Origin: Chordibacter forsetii
GTDB taxonomy: Bacteria > Verrucomicrobiota > Verrucomicrobiia > Opitutales > Seribacteraceae
Assembly: GCF_964187505.1 (NCBI RefSeq)
Contig: NZ_CAXLML010000126.1
Span: 1 to 11,094 of the forward strand
Direction: 5' to 3'
Length of the DNA stretch: 11,094 nt
In this document: positions 1-7,368 of the stretch, one piece after another
Layout of the letters: each line of letters begins with the position of its first letter
Numbering within the stretch: position 1 is the stretch's first letter
The notes under the pieces: model-generated
Told to the model about the DNA's origin: nothing
The model's input: only the letters and a program-made list of their open reading frames with translations
The model's database searches: none
Program-made: the position numbers and the translations under genes

Positions 1-1314
1 ACCGAGAGTTCGATGTCTAATTGGACGGCGATGAATGGTTCTCCCACCAAGTGGACATTCGAGGATGGAGCTTTGGTTGCGGTTCCTCGGAGTGGATACA
101 TTCGATCCAAGCAGGATTTCGGTTCCTGTCGTTTGTACCTAGAATTTGCCACGCCCGCACCATCCAAAGGAACTGGGCAAGCGAGTGGGAATAGTGGGGT
201 ATTCCTCATGGGGAAATATGAGATTCAAGTTCTTAATTCTTTTGGGGGAAATGCAAATTCCACTTATCCCGATGGTCAGTGTGGTGCACTTTACGGCCGG
301 GCCAAGCCTATGGTCAATGCCTCCCGGGCTCCCGGTCAGTGGCAGACTTACGATATTACTTTTACCCGTCCACTTTTTGATGAGCAGGGCAAGGTTACCC
401 GACGGGCTAAGTTCCGCGTGATCCATAACGGGCACTTGATCCATGATGATGTCGAACTGACCGGTGGAACGGGATGGGCTGGTCCTCACGCGGTCCGCCC
501 TTATAAAGTGCATGGTGATAAGGGGCCTTTGAGCCTGCAGGACCATGGCAATCCCGTGCGATATCGAAATATCTGGGCTGTAGACATGGAAGAAAAGAAA
601 ACAACTGGTTCTACAAAAAAGGCATTAAAGGCTCTATTTTTTACTGGTGGGTGTTGCCATGATTATGGGCAGCAGAAGAATATTATTATTGAGGGAATCA
701 ATGCCAGAGTGCCGACCAAGTGGGAAGTATTTCATGAAATGGACGGGAAGAAGTCCAAAGCTTTTCTCAACCAAACGGGTTGGGCGGATTCGTTTGATTA
801 TATTGTCTACGATCATTGCTACGCCTCTGAGAAAGATGTAGAGTTTATTGAGTCAGTAACCGCTGTGCATGAAGCAGGAAAGCCTGCACTCGCGTTACAT
901 TGTGCCATGCACTCTTATCATTGGAATGTGCCTGCGAAGGAAGGTGAGGTCAAGGCATGGCCAAAAATGTTGGGTGCCAGTTCCAAGGGTCATGGACCTA
1001 AAGAGCCTATCACTGTAAACATTGTGAAGAAAAATGAGGGGCACCCAGTTATTAAAGATTTGCCTGATGGTTGGCGTACTCCAGAAGGAGAGCTTTACAA
1101 TGTTCAAGAAATTTATCCCGGAACAACAGTGCTTGCTTATGGAGACAATGGAAAAAACAAAAAACCCTTAGAGCCACAAGCGTGCATTTGGGTGAATCAG
1201 CACGGGAAGGGAAGAATTTTTTCCACTACAATAGGTCATCATAACTCGACGGTTTCCACCAAGGAGTACCTTGATCTGTTGGGTAATGCGGTACGCTGGG
1301 TAACCAAGCAGTAA
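1..1314 (+). CDS. DUF1080 (3-keto-disaccharide hydrolase) - ThuA fusion protein, 5' partial
   Basis: The frame is open to the left edge, so the true start, probably with a signal peptide, lies outside the window; the ATG at 13 falls inside the DUF1080 fold and is unlikely to be the start. Counting from that Met, residues 1 to about 190 form a DUF1080 domain: the GNSGVFLMGKYEIQVLNSF core, GQCGALYG, APGQWQTYDI and the closing LQDHGNPVRYRNIWA. A short charged linker (about 193-206) leads to a ThuA domain (207-433) with TGGCCHDYG, YDHCYA, HCAMHSYH (296-303), WRTPEGELY and GHHNSTVSTKEYLD. DUF1080 proteins are linked to hydrolysis of 3-keto-glycosides, and ThuA (class I glutamine-amidotransferase-like fold) to use of trehalose-type disaccharides through 3-keto derivatives. 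A role in breaking down oxidised disaccharides or glycosides is therefore inferred; the substrate cannot be read from the sequence. The gene downstream is a paralogue of its C-terminal half and probably cotranscribed. Confidence 0.85.
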   Translation, partial: TESSMSNWTAMNGSPTKWTFEDGALVAVPRSGYIRSKQDFGSCRLYLEFATPAPSKGTGQASGNSGVFLMGKYEIQVLNSFGGNANSTYPDGQCGALYGRAKPMVNASRAPGQWQTYDITFTRPLFDEQGKVTRRAKFRVIHNGHLIHDDVELTGGTGWAGPHAVRPYKVHGDKGPLSLQDHGNPVRYRNIWAVDMEEKKTTGSTKKALKALFFTGGCCHDYGQQKNIIIEGINARVPTKWEVFHEMDGKKSKAFLNQTGWADSFDYIVYDHCYASEKDVEFIESVTAVHEAGKPALALHCAMHSYHWNVPAKEGEVKAWPKMLGASSKGHGPKEPITVNIVKKNEGHPVIKDLPDGWRTPEGELYNVQEIYPGTTVLAYGDNGKNKKPLEPQACIWVNQHGKGRIFSTTIGHHNSTVSTKEYLDLLGNAVRWVTKQ

Positions 1315-1339
1315 CAAATCCTCTAGCTATTTGAATTTT

Positions 1340-2110
1340 ATGAAAGTACCATCATTCCTTACCATTCTTCTCCTCTCATCTCTTGTCGGTCTTTGGGCGG
1401 ACGATCATTCAGGTAAGCCTCTCAAGGGGCTTCTTGTAACTGGGGGAGGGCATCATGACTATGGTTTCCAACAAAATGTTATCATGGAAGGGGTTAGCCA
1501 ACGCTTGCCGGTAAAATGGACGGTGATGTTTGACATGGATCCACGCGAGAGCAAATCCAAGTTAAGTAAGGAGGGTTGGGCAAATGGCTATGATTTTGTT
1601 TTTTACAACCACTGCTTCGCTCGGGAGGATGACAAGGCTTTCATAGATTCGATAGTCAAGGTGCACGAAGAGGGAGTACCCGCCATCGCCATGCACTGTG
1701 CCATGCACTCCTACCATATTTTTGTTAAAGGCCAAAAACCGATTGAGAAGAGTTGGAATAAATTGCTTGGTGTACATTCTCACGGTCATGGTCCGCATGT
1801 GCCATTCGATGTCACTAAGGTTTTAGAGTTTTCCGATCATCCGGCGATCAAGGACATGCCAGACAAATGGAGGACCCCAAAGGGCGAACTTTACTATGTC
1901 TTAGATGTGGGCGAAGGCACAAAGGTACTTGCTTATGGAGACAATGGAGCCAAGCACAAGCCCGCTGAACCACAGCCCTGCGTGTGGGTGAACGAGTATG
2001 GGAAAGGAAGGGTCTTCGGAACAACTATTGGTCACCACAACGAGACGGTATCGACCAAAGAATTTCTAGATTTGATTAGTAACGGTGTTCGCTGGGCTAC
2101 CTCTAAATAA
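1340..2110 (+). CDS. Secreted stand-alone ThuA-like protein
   Basis: This 256-residue protein starts at the ATG at 1340; an in-frame TTG nine bases upstream is less likely because the ATG sits directly before a typical signal peptide. Residues 1-20 have a Lys, a Leu-rich core and an A-x-A-like end (GLWA), so export to the periplasm or cell surface is expected. Residues 28-256 are one ThuA domain, closely similar along its length to the C-terminal half of the upstream fusion: TGGGHHDYG (34-42), YNHCFA (89-94), HCAMHSYH (119-126), WRTPKGELYYV (177-187) and GHHNETVSTKEFLD (231-244). The repeated His, Cys and Tyr positions may be catalytic or metal-binding, but this is not established. It lies 25 nt after the fusion gene, with no promoter or Shine-Dalgarno sequence visible between them, which suggests one operon. 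The likely role is in sugar or glycoside breakdown, by ThuA family association only. Confidence 0.85.
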   Translation: MKVPSFLTILLLSSLVGLWADDHSGKPLKGLLVTGGGHHDYGFQQNVIMEGVSQRLPVKWTVMFDMDPRESKSKLSKEGWANGYDFVFYNHCFAREDDKAFIDSIVKVHEEGVPAIAMHCAMHSYHIFVKGQKPIEKSWNKLLGVHSHGHGPHVPFDVTKVLEFSDHPAIKDMPDKWRTPKGELYYVLDVGEGTKVLAYGDNGAKHKPAEPQPCVWVNEYGKGRVFGTTIGHHNETVSTKEFLDLISNGVRWATSK

Positions 2111-2184
2111 TATTTCCGTTTAACATTTCCTTCCACTGTTAGGAAGGCTACCTAGCAAGGTGGGGATAATACGGTTAAGGGTAA
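2111..2184. other. Convergent intergenic gap with weak hairpins
   Basis: This 74-nt gap separates two converging genes. It holds a 6-bp stem CCTTCC/GGAAGG (2129-2134 with 2142-2147, 7-nt loop), and an imperfect inverted repeat between 2162-2173 and 2193-2203 that reaches into the last codons of the helicase gene. Neither is followed by a T-run on either strand, so neither is a convincing intrinsic terminator. They may still help 3'-end formation of the two transcripts. Confidence 0.25.
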
Positions 2185-4017
2185 TTACTTTTCGTATCTC
2201 CCCGATGATTTTTTGCGGAAATTTCCGCCACCACCGCCACCTTTGTAGCCGCCACCTCCACCCTTGCGGAAACCTCCTCCTTTACGAAAACCTCCACCGC
2301 CACCGCCGGTGCCGCCAAATTTCCTCCCTTTGCCTTCTGGGCGAGGTCGGCCACGATCGATCGAGAGATTAAGCTGGTGTCCTTGAACCCAAACTTCTTT
2401 GAGCTTTTCCACGACATCATGGGGCATGTCCTTGGGGAGATCGATAAAGGAATAATCCTTAAACATACGAATTTTACCTATAAATTTGGTATCTAGCCCA
2501 ATCTCATTGGCAATCGCTCCAACTAGATCGCGCTTCTCTGCTCCATGGTATTCACCGACTTCCACCCGGTAGCTTTGTAAGTCGTCGTTACTAACATATT
2601 GTTCATCCCTGTTTCCATTTCGCTCTCTTTTTTCACGCTTGGATCTTTTAGGCGTGGGCATTTCATCATAAAGCAAAGGTTTCTTACCGGCATCGAGATA
2701 AGCGAGGGCTGCGGCTACATCGACTGAGTCTTTTCCACTTTCTTCGAGAAATTGTTGGATGGCTTGTCGGTAATCAGACAGATCTTTGGCAGTAAGAGCA
2801 TCTTCCATACGGGTAAAAAATTCTTTCTGTTTTCGCTCGTTCATTTCCTCCAAAGTAGGAAATGTGTATTCATCGCATTTGGATTTTAAAGTTCTTTCGA
2901 TTGCATTGAGCATTCGCATCTCCTTATTAGTGACAAAAAGAATGGCATCGCCTTCCCTACCTGCGCGTCCAGTGCGTCCTATCCTGTGAGTGTAGGACTC
3001 AAGGTCAAAAGGTGCGTCGTAATTAACCACATGGGTGATGACATCAACGTCGAGCCCACGGGCGGCAACATCGGTAGCCACAAGGACTTTGATGTGACCC
3101 TTACGCAGTCGGTCGACAGTTTTCTCTCTAAGGTTTTGCGGCATGTCCCCATTAAGTGCTTCCGCAGGGTATCCTTTTGCCACCAGTGTTTCAGCAATAT
3201 CGGTGGTTGCATTTTTGGTGCGGGCAAAAATAAGCATAGCTCCAAAAGTCTCTATTTCGAGAATGCGGGATAGCATTTCGATCTTTTCGTGCTGTCGTAC
3301 CTTGAGGAAACGTTGTCGGATGTTAGGGGCATTTTCTCTTTTGACTGCAATGGTGATTTCCACTGGTTCGTTGAGGTGCCTGTCCGCCAATTTCCGAATC
3401 TGTTTTGGCATTGTGGCTGAAAAAAGTGCGGTTTGTCGGTCGCTTGGAGTTTGTTCAAGAATCCATTCGATATCTTCGATGAATCCCATACTTAGCATTT
3501 CATCTGCTTCATCGAGCACCATTGCTTTTAACTGCTCGAGTTTCATGTATTTTTTCTTCACATGATCCATGACGCGTCCGGGAGTGCCCACAACAATTTG
3601 TGCCCCTCTTTTAAGTTCTCGGATTTGCTCGCTGTATCCAGTGCCTCCATATACGGGTACAATCCGTAAGTTGGGAATATTTTCCGCAAAGCCGTCTATG
3701 GCATCAGCAACTTGTATCGCAAGTTCTCGAGTAGGTGCGAGGCAGAGCATTTGTACCGCTCTTAGGTTGGGGTCGAGTCGGGAGAGCAAAGGCAGGGCAA
3801 AGGCGGCAGTTTTACCGGTTCCAGTTTGGGCTACACCCAAAAGGTCGTGCCCCTCGAGGATTGGCGGTATAGACCGGCGTTGAATAGGGGATGGAGTCTC
3901 ATAGCCAGCACGGGCTACTGCTTGTTGGACTTCAGGTAAAAGATCGAAATCTTCGAATTTAGGGCTATCGGTTTCTTTCTGTTCTTTTTCCTCTTTAGGG
4001 AGTTCTTGATCGCTCAT
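2185..4017 (-). CDS. deaD: DEAD-box ATP-dependent RNA helicase, DeaD/CsdA type, with Gly-rich tail
   Basis: All helicase motifs are visible in this 610-residue protein: the Q motif (GYETPSPIQ, 38-46), Walker A (AQTGTGKT, 63-70), PTRELA (95-100), TPGR (145-148), DEAD (169-172), SAT (200-202), the LIFART motif (262-267), ATDVAARGLD (314-323) and HRIGRTGR (344-351). Residues about 385-480 are a helical, charged region. Residues 482-555 resemble the DbpA/CsdA C-terminal RNA-binding domain (YRVEVGEYHGAEKRDLVGAI, then IGKIRMFKDYSFIDLP). The tail from 557 is basic and almost pure glycine, with FRKGGG repeats. Such enzymes unwind RNA during ribosome assembly, cold adaptation and mRNA turnover in the cytoplasm; the domain order supports the DeaD/CsdA class better than RhlE or RhlB. 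The start at 4015-4017 gives a short acidic lead before the Q-motif region. Its leader contains a perfect inverted repeat, described separately. Confidence 0.92.
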   Translation of the reverse strand: MSDQELPKEEKEQKETDSPKFEDFDLLPEVQQAVARAGYETPSPIQRRSIPPILEGHDLLGVAQTGTGKTAAFALPLLSRLDPNLRAVQMLCLAPTRELAIQVADAIDGFAENIPNLRIVPVYGGTGYSEQIRELKRGAQIVVGTPGRVMDHVKKKYMKLEQLKAMVLDEADEMLSMGFIEDIEWILEQTPSDRQTALFSATMPKQIRKLADRHLNEPVEITIAVKRENAPNIRQRFLKVRQHEKIEMLSRILEIETFGAMLIFARTKNATTDIAETLVAKGYPAEALNGDMPQNLREKTVDRLRKGHIKVLVATDVAARGLDVDVITHVVNYDAPFDLESYTHRIGRTGRAGREGDAILFVTNKEMRMLNAIERTLKSKCDEYTFPTLEEMNERKQKEFFTRMEDALTAKDLSDYRQAIQQFLEESGKDSVDVAAALAYLDAGKKPLLYDEMPTPKRSKREKRERNGNRDEQYVSNDDLQSYRVEVGEYHGAEKRDLVGAIANEIGLDTKFIGKIRMFKDYSFIDLPKDMPHDVVEKLKEVWVQGHQLNLSIDRGRPRPEGKGRKFGGTGGGGGGFRKGGGFRKGGGGGYKGGGGGGNFRKKSSGRYEK

Positions 4018-4322
4018 AAGATGTAATTGGTTCTAGGGGTTGCTCAGGTTCATACCACATTAGAACCTTTGCTCACTTTTCTTATGAATCCATACTATCC
4101 ATTTGTGAGCCTCTGTTCCAAGGCGTGATTATTTATTTCAAAGAATCACAATAACACTAATCTGGCATATGACGAGTCGTAAAAAGGGCAGTTCTATTGT
4201 AAGCAATATTGAGGCTGATTCTTAAAAATCTGAATATATTTTTTTGAATAAAAGTGCAGAGACAACTTTATCTTTGCCATAAGGTTATGAATGGGGGAAA
4301 AATCATTTAACTTATTATTATT
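4018..4322. promoter_or_regulatory. AT-rich divergent regulatory region between the helicase gene and pntA
   Basis: No gene is visible in these 305 nt, which must drive the helicase leftward and pntAB rightward. On the minus strand TTGGAA (4116-4121) and TAGTAT (4092-4097), 18 nt apart, form a weak sigma70-like candidate for the helicase, giving a leader of about 70 nt. Symmetric elements are GGTTCTA/TAGAACC (4029-4035, 4061-4067), GCTCAC/GTGAGC (4071-4076, 4105-4110), GTGATT/AATCAC (4125-4130, 4144-4149), ACGAGTCGT (4172-4180) and CAATATTG (4204-4211). Some may be operators, but short palindromes are expected by chance in AT-rich DNA. For pntA I see TTGAAT (4244-4249) but no good matching -10 box. 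The region from 4220 to the pntA start is strongly AT-rich. Confidence 0.4.
4029..4067 (-). repeat. Perfect 7-bp inverted repeat in the helicase mRNA leader
   Basis: GGTTCTA at 4029-4035 and TAGAACC at 4061-4067 are exact reverse complements with a 25-nt spacer. The repeat begins 11 nt upstream of the helicase start codon. In the helicase transcript it could fold into a hairpin next to the start; at DNA level it could be an operator. The heptamer TTGCTCA also occurs twice here (4040-4046 and 4069-4075). Function is inferred only. Confidence 0.35.
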
Positions 4323-5843
4323 ATGATCATTTCCATACCTAAGGAAACTCAAGCCTCAGAAAAGAGAGTTGCGATCGCTCCGGACAATATTTCGGCATTC
4401 GCCAAGCTCGGATACGAGGTAGTAATTGAACAAGGAGCTGGAGAGAATGCCAATCTTTCCAACTCCGCGTACGAGGAGGCTGGAGCACTTATTGTAGATG
4501 ATGCAACTACGGTATGGTCGCAGGGTGATCTTGTTCTTAAGGTGACTCCTCCAAGCCTTGAAGAGGTGGGGATGATAAAAGAGGGATCCACCCTAATTAG
4601 CTTTGTTTATCCTGCAAGAAACGAAGAACTGTTAAAGAAGCTGGGAGAAAGGAAGATCAATTTATTGGCTATGGATTGCGTGCCCCGTATTTCACGGGCT
4701 CAATCGATGGATGCCTTGAGCTCCATGGCCAATGTTGCTGGTTATCGTGCGGTGGTTGAGGCCTCACATGTATTTGGGCGTTTTTTTACCGGGCAGATTA
4801 CTGCAGCCGGTAAAGTTCCGCCTGCTAAAGTCTTGATCATTGGAGCAGGGGTTGCCGGGCTGGCTGCGATCGGAGCTGCCCGTAATATGGGAGCGATTGT
4901 TCGCGCATTTGATACCCGGCCTGCGGTTAAAGAAGAGGTGAAAAGCCTGGGTGCCTCATTTCTAGAATTGAATTTTGAGGAGGATGGGTCTGGGTCCGGA
5001 GGTTATGCCAAGGTGATGAGTAAAGAATTTATCGAGGCAGAGATGAAGCTATTTGCCGAGCAGGCGGCAGAGGTGGATGTTATCATTACTACTGCGATGA
5101 TCCCGGGGAAAAAATCTCCGGTATTAATAACCGAAGAGATGGTAAAGAGTATGAAGCCCGGATCTGTGGTTGTTGATCTTGCCGCAGAAGGTGGTGGGAA
5201 TTGTGAATTAACTGTGAGTGGTGAAGTTACTGTTGCCCACGGGGTCACAATTATTGGATACACTGATTTCCCTTCTCGATTACCGACTCAATCGAGTCGA
5301 TTGTACGGCAATAATTTAGTCAAACTAGTACAGTTACTCGGCAATGCCGAAGAATTTAAAATTAATCAGGAGGACGAAGTGGTGCGCGGTGCCTTGGTTT
5401 TGGACAAGGGGGAATTAAGTTGGCCCCCTCCTGCGGTCGAAACATCGGTCGCACCTAAGAAAATGCCTGAGCTCAAATTAGAAGGAGAAAAAGTTGAGAA
5501 AAAAAGCAATCCTTTGCTTTCTGGAGGTTTTCTTCTCGGTCTGCTTGCTGTTGGTTTACTTGCACTTGGATGGAAGGGCTCGAGTGAGTTTCTTGATCAA
5601 ATTACCGTATTTGTTCTCGCTTGTTTTGTCGGCTACATGGTGGTCTGGAATGTAACACCTTCTTTGCATACTCCATTAATGAGTGTAACCAATGCAATCA
5701 GTGGAATTATTCTCATTGGAGGAATGCTCTTTATGGCAGGAGCCAATCCCTGGCTCGCCGGGGTGGCCATATTTGTCGCCACCATTAACGTGGCGGGTGG
5801 ATTTCTCGTAACCCAGCGCATGCTGAAAATGTTTCGCAAGTAA
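4323..5843 (+). CDS. pntA: NAD(P) transhydrogenase subunit alpha (proton-translocating)
   Basis: With PntB this membrane enzyme uses the proton-motive force to transfer hydride from NADH to NADP+, supplying NADPH. The 506-residue protein matches the single-chain E. coli-type alpha subunit (about 510) rather than the split PntAA/PntAB form. Residues 1 to about 375 are the NAD(H)-binding domain I, with IPKETQ at the N-terminus, the Arg-Gln-Asp loop (R122, Q127, D130, within RISRAQSMD), the Rossmann motif GAGVAG (174-179) with AFDTRP (195-200), and GYTDFPSRLPTQSS (312-325). A Pro- and Lys-rich linker (368-395) leads to four predicted membrane helices at about 398-417, 425-443, 455-473 and 477-496. 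The start ATG gives the standard N-terminus but has no Shine-Dalgarno sequence, only a TTA-repeat leader. Its stop TAA overlaps the pntB ATG by one base, so the subunits are probably translationally coupled. Confidence 0.96.
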   Translation: MIISIPKETQASEKRVAIAPDNISAFAKLGYEVVIEQGAGENANLSNSAYEEAGALIVDDATTVWSQGDLVLKVTPPSLEEVGMIKEGSTLISFVYPARNEELLKKLGERKINLLAMDCVPRISRAQSMDALSSMANVAGYRAVVEASHVFGRFFTGQITAAGKVPPAKVLIIGAGVAGLAAIGAARNMGAIVRAFDTRPAVKEEVKSLGASFLELNFEEDGSGSGGYAKVMSKEFIEAEMKLFAEQAAEVDVIITTAMIPGKKSPVLITEEMVKSMKPGSVVVDLAAEGGGNCELTVSGEVTVAHGVTIIGYTDFPSRLPTQSSRLYGNNLVKLVQLLGNAEEFKINQEDEVVRGALVLDKGELSWPPPAVETSVAPKKMPELKLEGEKVEKKSNPLLSGGFLLGLLAVGLLALGWKGSSEFLDQITVFVLACFVGYMVVWNVTPSLHTPLMSVTNAISGIILIGGMLFMAGANPWLAGVAIFVATINVAGGFLVTQRMLKMFRK

Positions 5844-7237
5844 TGAACGAAGGACTAGTTACAACATCCTACCTCGTATCGGGGATCTTTTTCATCTTAA
5901 GCCTGGGAGGACTTTCTAAACAAGAGAATGCCCGTCGCGGGAACTTGTATGGAATCATCGGGATGGCATTGGCCATATTTGCCACTTTCATGAGTGGTAA
6001 GGTTTCCAACTTCGAGCTGCTGATTCCTCTTATGCTTGGAGGTGCGATCATTGGGGCGGTTATGGCAAAACGAGTAGAGATGACATCGATGCCAGAATTG
6101 GTCGCGATTCTGCACAGTTTTGTAGGTTTGGCCGCGGTTTTGGTCGGGGTTGCAAGTTTTCTTGATACTACTCACACTTCACTCGCAGGTACGGACAAAC
6201 TCATTCATGAGATCGAAATTCTGCTTGGTGTGTTTATTGGTGGTGTGACCTTTACGGGTTCAGTGGTAGCATTCGGTAAATTACGAGGTTCGCTGAGTGG
6301 CAAACCAATCCTGCTTCCTTTTCGACACTTTTTGAACCTTGGCATGGTTGGGGCATCCATCTATTTGGGTGCACAGTTCCTTGGTCAGGGGCATGATGCC
6401 GCACTTATCACACTGCTCATTATCATCGCCATCTCTCTCGTGCTTGGTGTGCATTTGATCGTGGCGATCGGAGGTGCAGATATGCCCGTGGTGGTTTCCA
6501 TGCTCAACAGTTATTCCGGGTGGGCCGCCGCTGCAGCTGGGTTCATGCTCAAGAATGACTTACTTATTATTACTGGTGCGTTGGTGGGAAGCAGCGGAGC
6601 AATTCTCAGTTATATCATGTGTAATGCGATGAATCGTAGCTTGGCCAATGTAATCTTTGGAGGCTTTGGGACTGGTTCCGGCCGAGGAGGGGCAAGCAGT
6701 GAGATCGAAGGTTCGATTACCGAGACAAGTGCGTTGGAAGTTGCCGAAGAGTTGAAAGATTCAACTGAAGTAATGATAGTCCCGGGGTACGGAATGGCTG
6801 TTGCCCAGGCACAGCATGTGGTCAAAGAGATAACTGAGACTTTGCGCGATAAGGATGTAAATGTTCGCTTTGCGATTCATCCCGTTGCTGGCCGACTGCC
6901 GGGACACATGAATGTATTATTAGCAGAAGCAAATGTTCCTTACGATATTGTATTTGAAATGGACGAGGTGAATGATGAATTGCCCGAGGTCGATATTCTG
7001 ATGGTCGTAGGAGCTAACGATATCGTCAATCCTTCGGCACTGGAAGAGGAGAATAGCCCGATTGCAGGAATGCCCGTGATTGAAGCTTGGAAGGCAAAGA
7101 CGGTTATAGCCCTTAAGAGAAGTATGGCTACCGGATATTCAGGGGTTGAAAACCCACTTTATTACAAGGAAAATTGCCGGATGTTGTTTGGCGATGCCAA
7201 GGATTCTTTGGGGCAGGTATTATCTGCTTTGAAATAG
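5843..7237 (+). CDS. pntB: NAD(P) transhydrogenase subunit beta
   Basis: This is the partner of PntA: membrane domain II plus the NADP(H)-binding domain III. Its 464 residues match the usual length (about 462). The first 260 residues are a run of hydrophobic helices, about nine in the family. They include His91 (AILHSFVGLAAVLVG) and Asn222 (MLNSYSGWAAAAAGF), the positions implicated in proton transfer in the E. coli beta subunit. Domain III follows a Gly-rich linker (273-286) and shows PGYGMAVAQAQ (314-324), HPVAGRLPGHMNVLLAEA (346-363), GANDIVNPSA (390-399) and KRSMATGYSGVENPL (425-439), all NADP(H)-site signatures. No key residue appears to be missing, so an active enzyme is expected. The start codon uses the last base of the pntA stop (TAATG). 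The downstream gap carries only a weak hairpin. Confidence 0.96.
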   Translation: MNEGLVTTSYLVSGIFFILSLGGLSKQENARRGNLYGIIGMALAIFATFMSGKVSNFELLIPLMLGGAIIGAVMAKRVEMTSMPELVAILHSFVGLAAVLVGVASFLDTTHTSLAGTDKLIHEIEILLGVFIGGVTFTGSVVAFGKLRGSLSGKPILLPFRHFLNLGMVGASIYLGAQFLGQGHDAALITLLIIIAISLVLGVHLIVAIGGADMPVVVSMLNSYSGWAAAAAGFMLKNDLLIITGALVGSSGAILSYIMCNAMNRSLANVIFGGFGTGSGRGGASSEIEGSITETSALEVAEELKDSTEVMIVPGYGMAVAQAQHVVKEITETLRDKDVNVRFAIHPVAGRLPGHMNVLLAEANVPYDIVFEMDEVNDELPEVDILMVVGANDIVNPSALEEENSPIAGMPVIEAWKAKTVIALKRSMATGYSGVENPLYYKENCRMLFGDAKDSLGQVLSALK

Positions 7238-7257
7238 TTTTAAATTAATTCAAGGAC

Positions 7258-7280
7258 CAGGGCCTAATTTCTTCGCCCTG
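7258..7280 (+). terminator. Possible hairpin after pntB (weak terminator candidate)
   Basis: CAGGGC (7258-7263) pairs with GCCCTG (7275-7280) around an 11-nt loop, 21 nt after the pntB stop. No T-run follows, so if it ends the pntAB transcript it is a poor intrinsic terminator and some readthrough into katG is likely. Confidence 0.25.
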
Positions 7281-7305
7281 TGGATAACTTGCCTTTCTCA
7301 GGGGC

Positions 7306-7333
7306 TTGCCAAAACATTGTTCTTGTGTAGATT
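7306..7333 (+). promoter_or_regulatory. Candidate sigma70-like promoter for katG
   Basis: TTGCCA (7306-7311) and TAGATT (7328-7333) lie 16 nt apart and about 35 nt before the katG start. Each box matches only part of the sigma70 consensus, so this is a plausible but weak call. I do not see a clear OxyR or Fur site. Confidence 0.25.
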
Positions 7334-7368
7334 TAGTGTCTTAATTTGTAACTTAAACCTACCTATTT

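Noticed and set aside
139..546. Antisense open frame inside the DUF1080 region
   Set aside because: It is fully covered by the DUF1080 coding frame and has no motif or upstream signals.
1331..1339. TTG start nine bases upstream for the second ThuA gene
   Set aside because: The ATG at 1340 starts directly at the signal peptide and is the stronger codon; the extra residues add nothing.
2129..2147. CCTTCC/GGAAGG hairpin as a terminator for the ThuA pair
   Set aside because: The stem is short, the loop is seven bases and no T-run follows on either strand.
2216..2312. GC-rich CCACC/CCGCC repeats as a DNA repeat or CRISPR-like array
   Set aside because: They are the reverse-strand Gly codons of the helicase tail, without regular spacers.
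3143..3565. Plus-strand open frame opposite the helicase core
   Set aside because: It overlaps conserved helicase motifs on the other strand, and its Ser/Arg-rich translation has no domain-like pattern.
4287..4310. Seven-codon open frame (MNGGKII) before pntA as a possible leader peptide
   Set aside because: The purines lie too close to its ATG to act as a ribosome site, there is no attenuator-like hairpin after it, and such short frames are common by chance.
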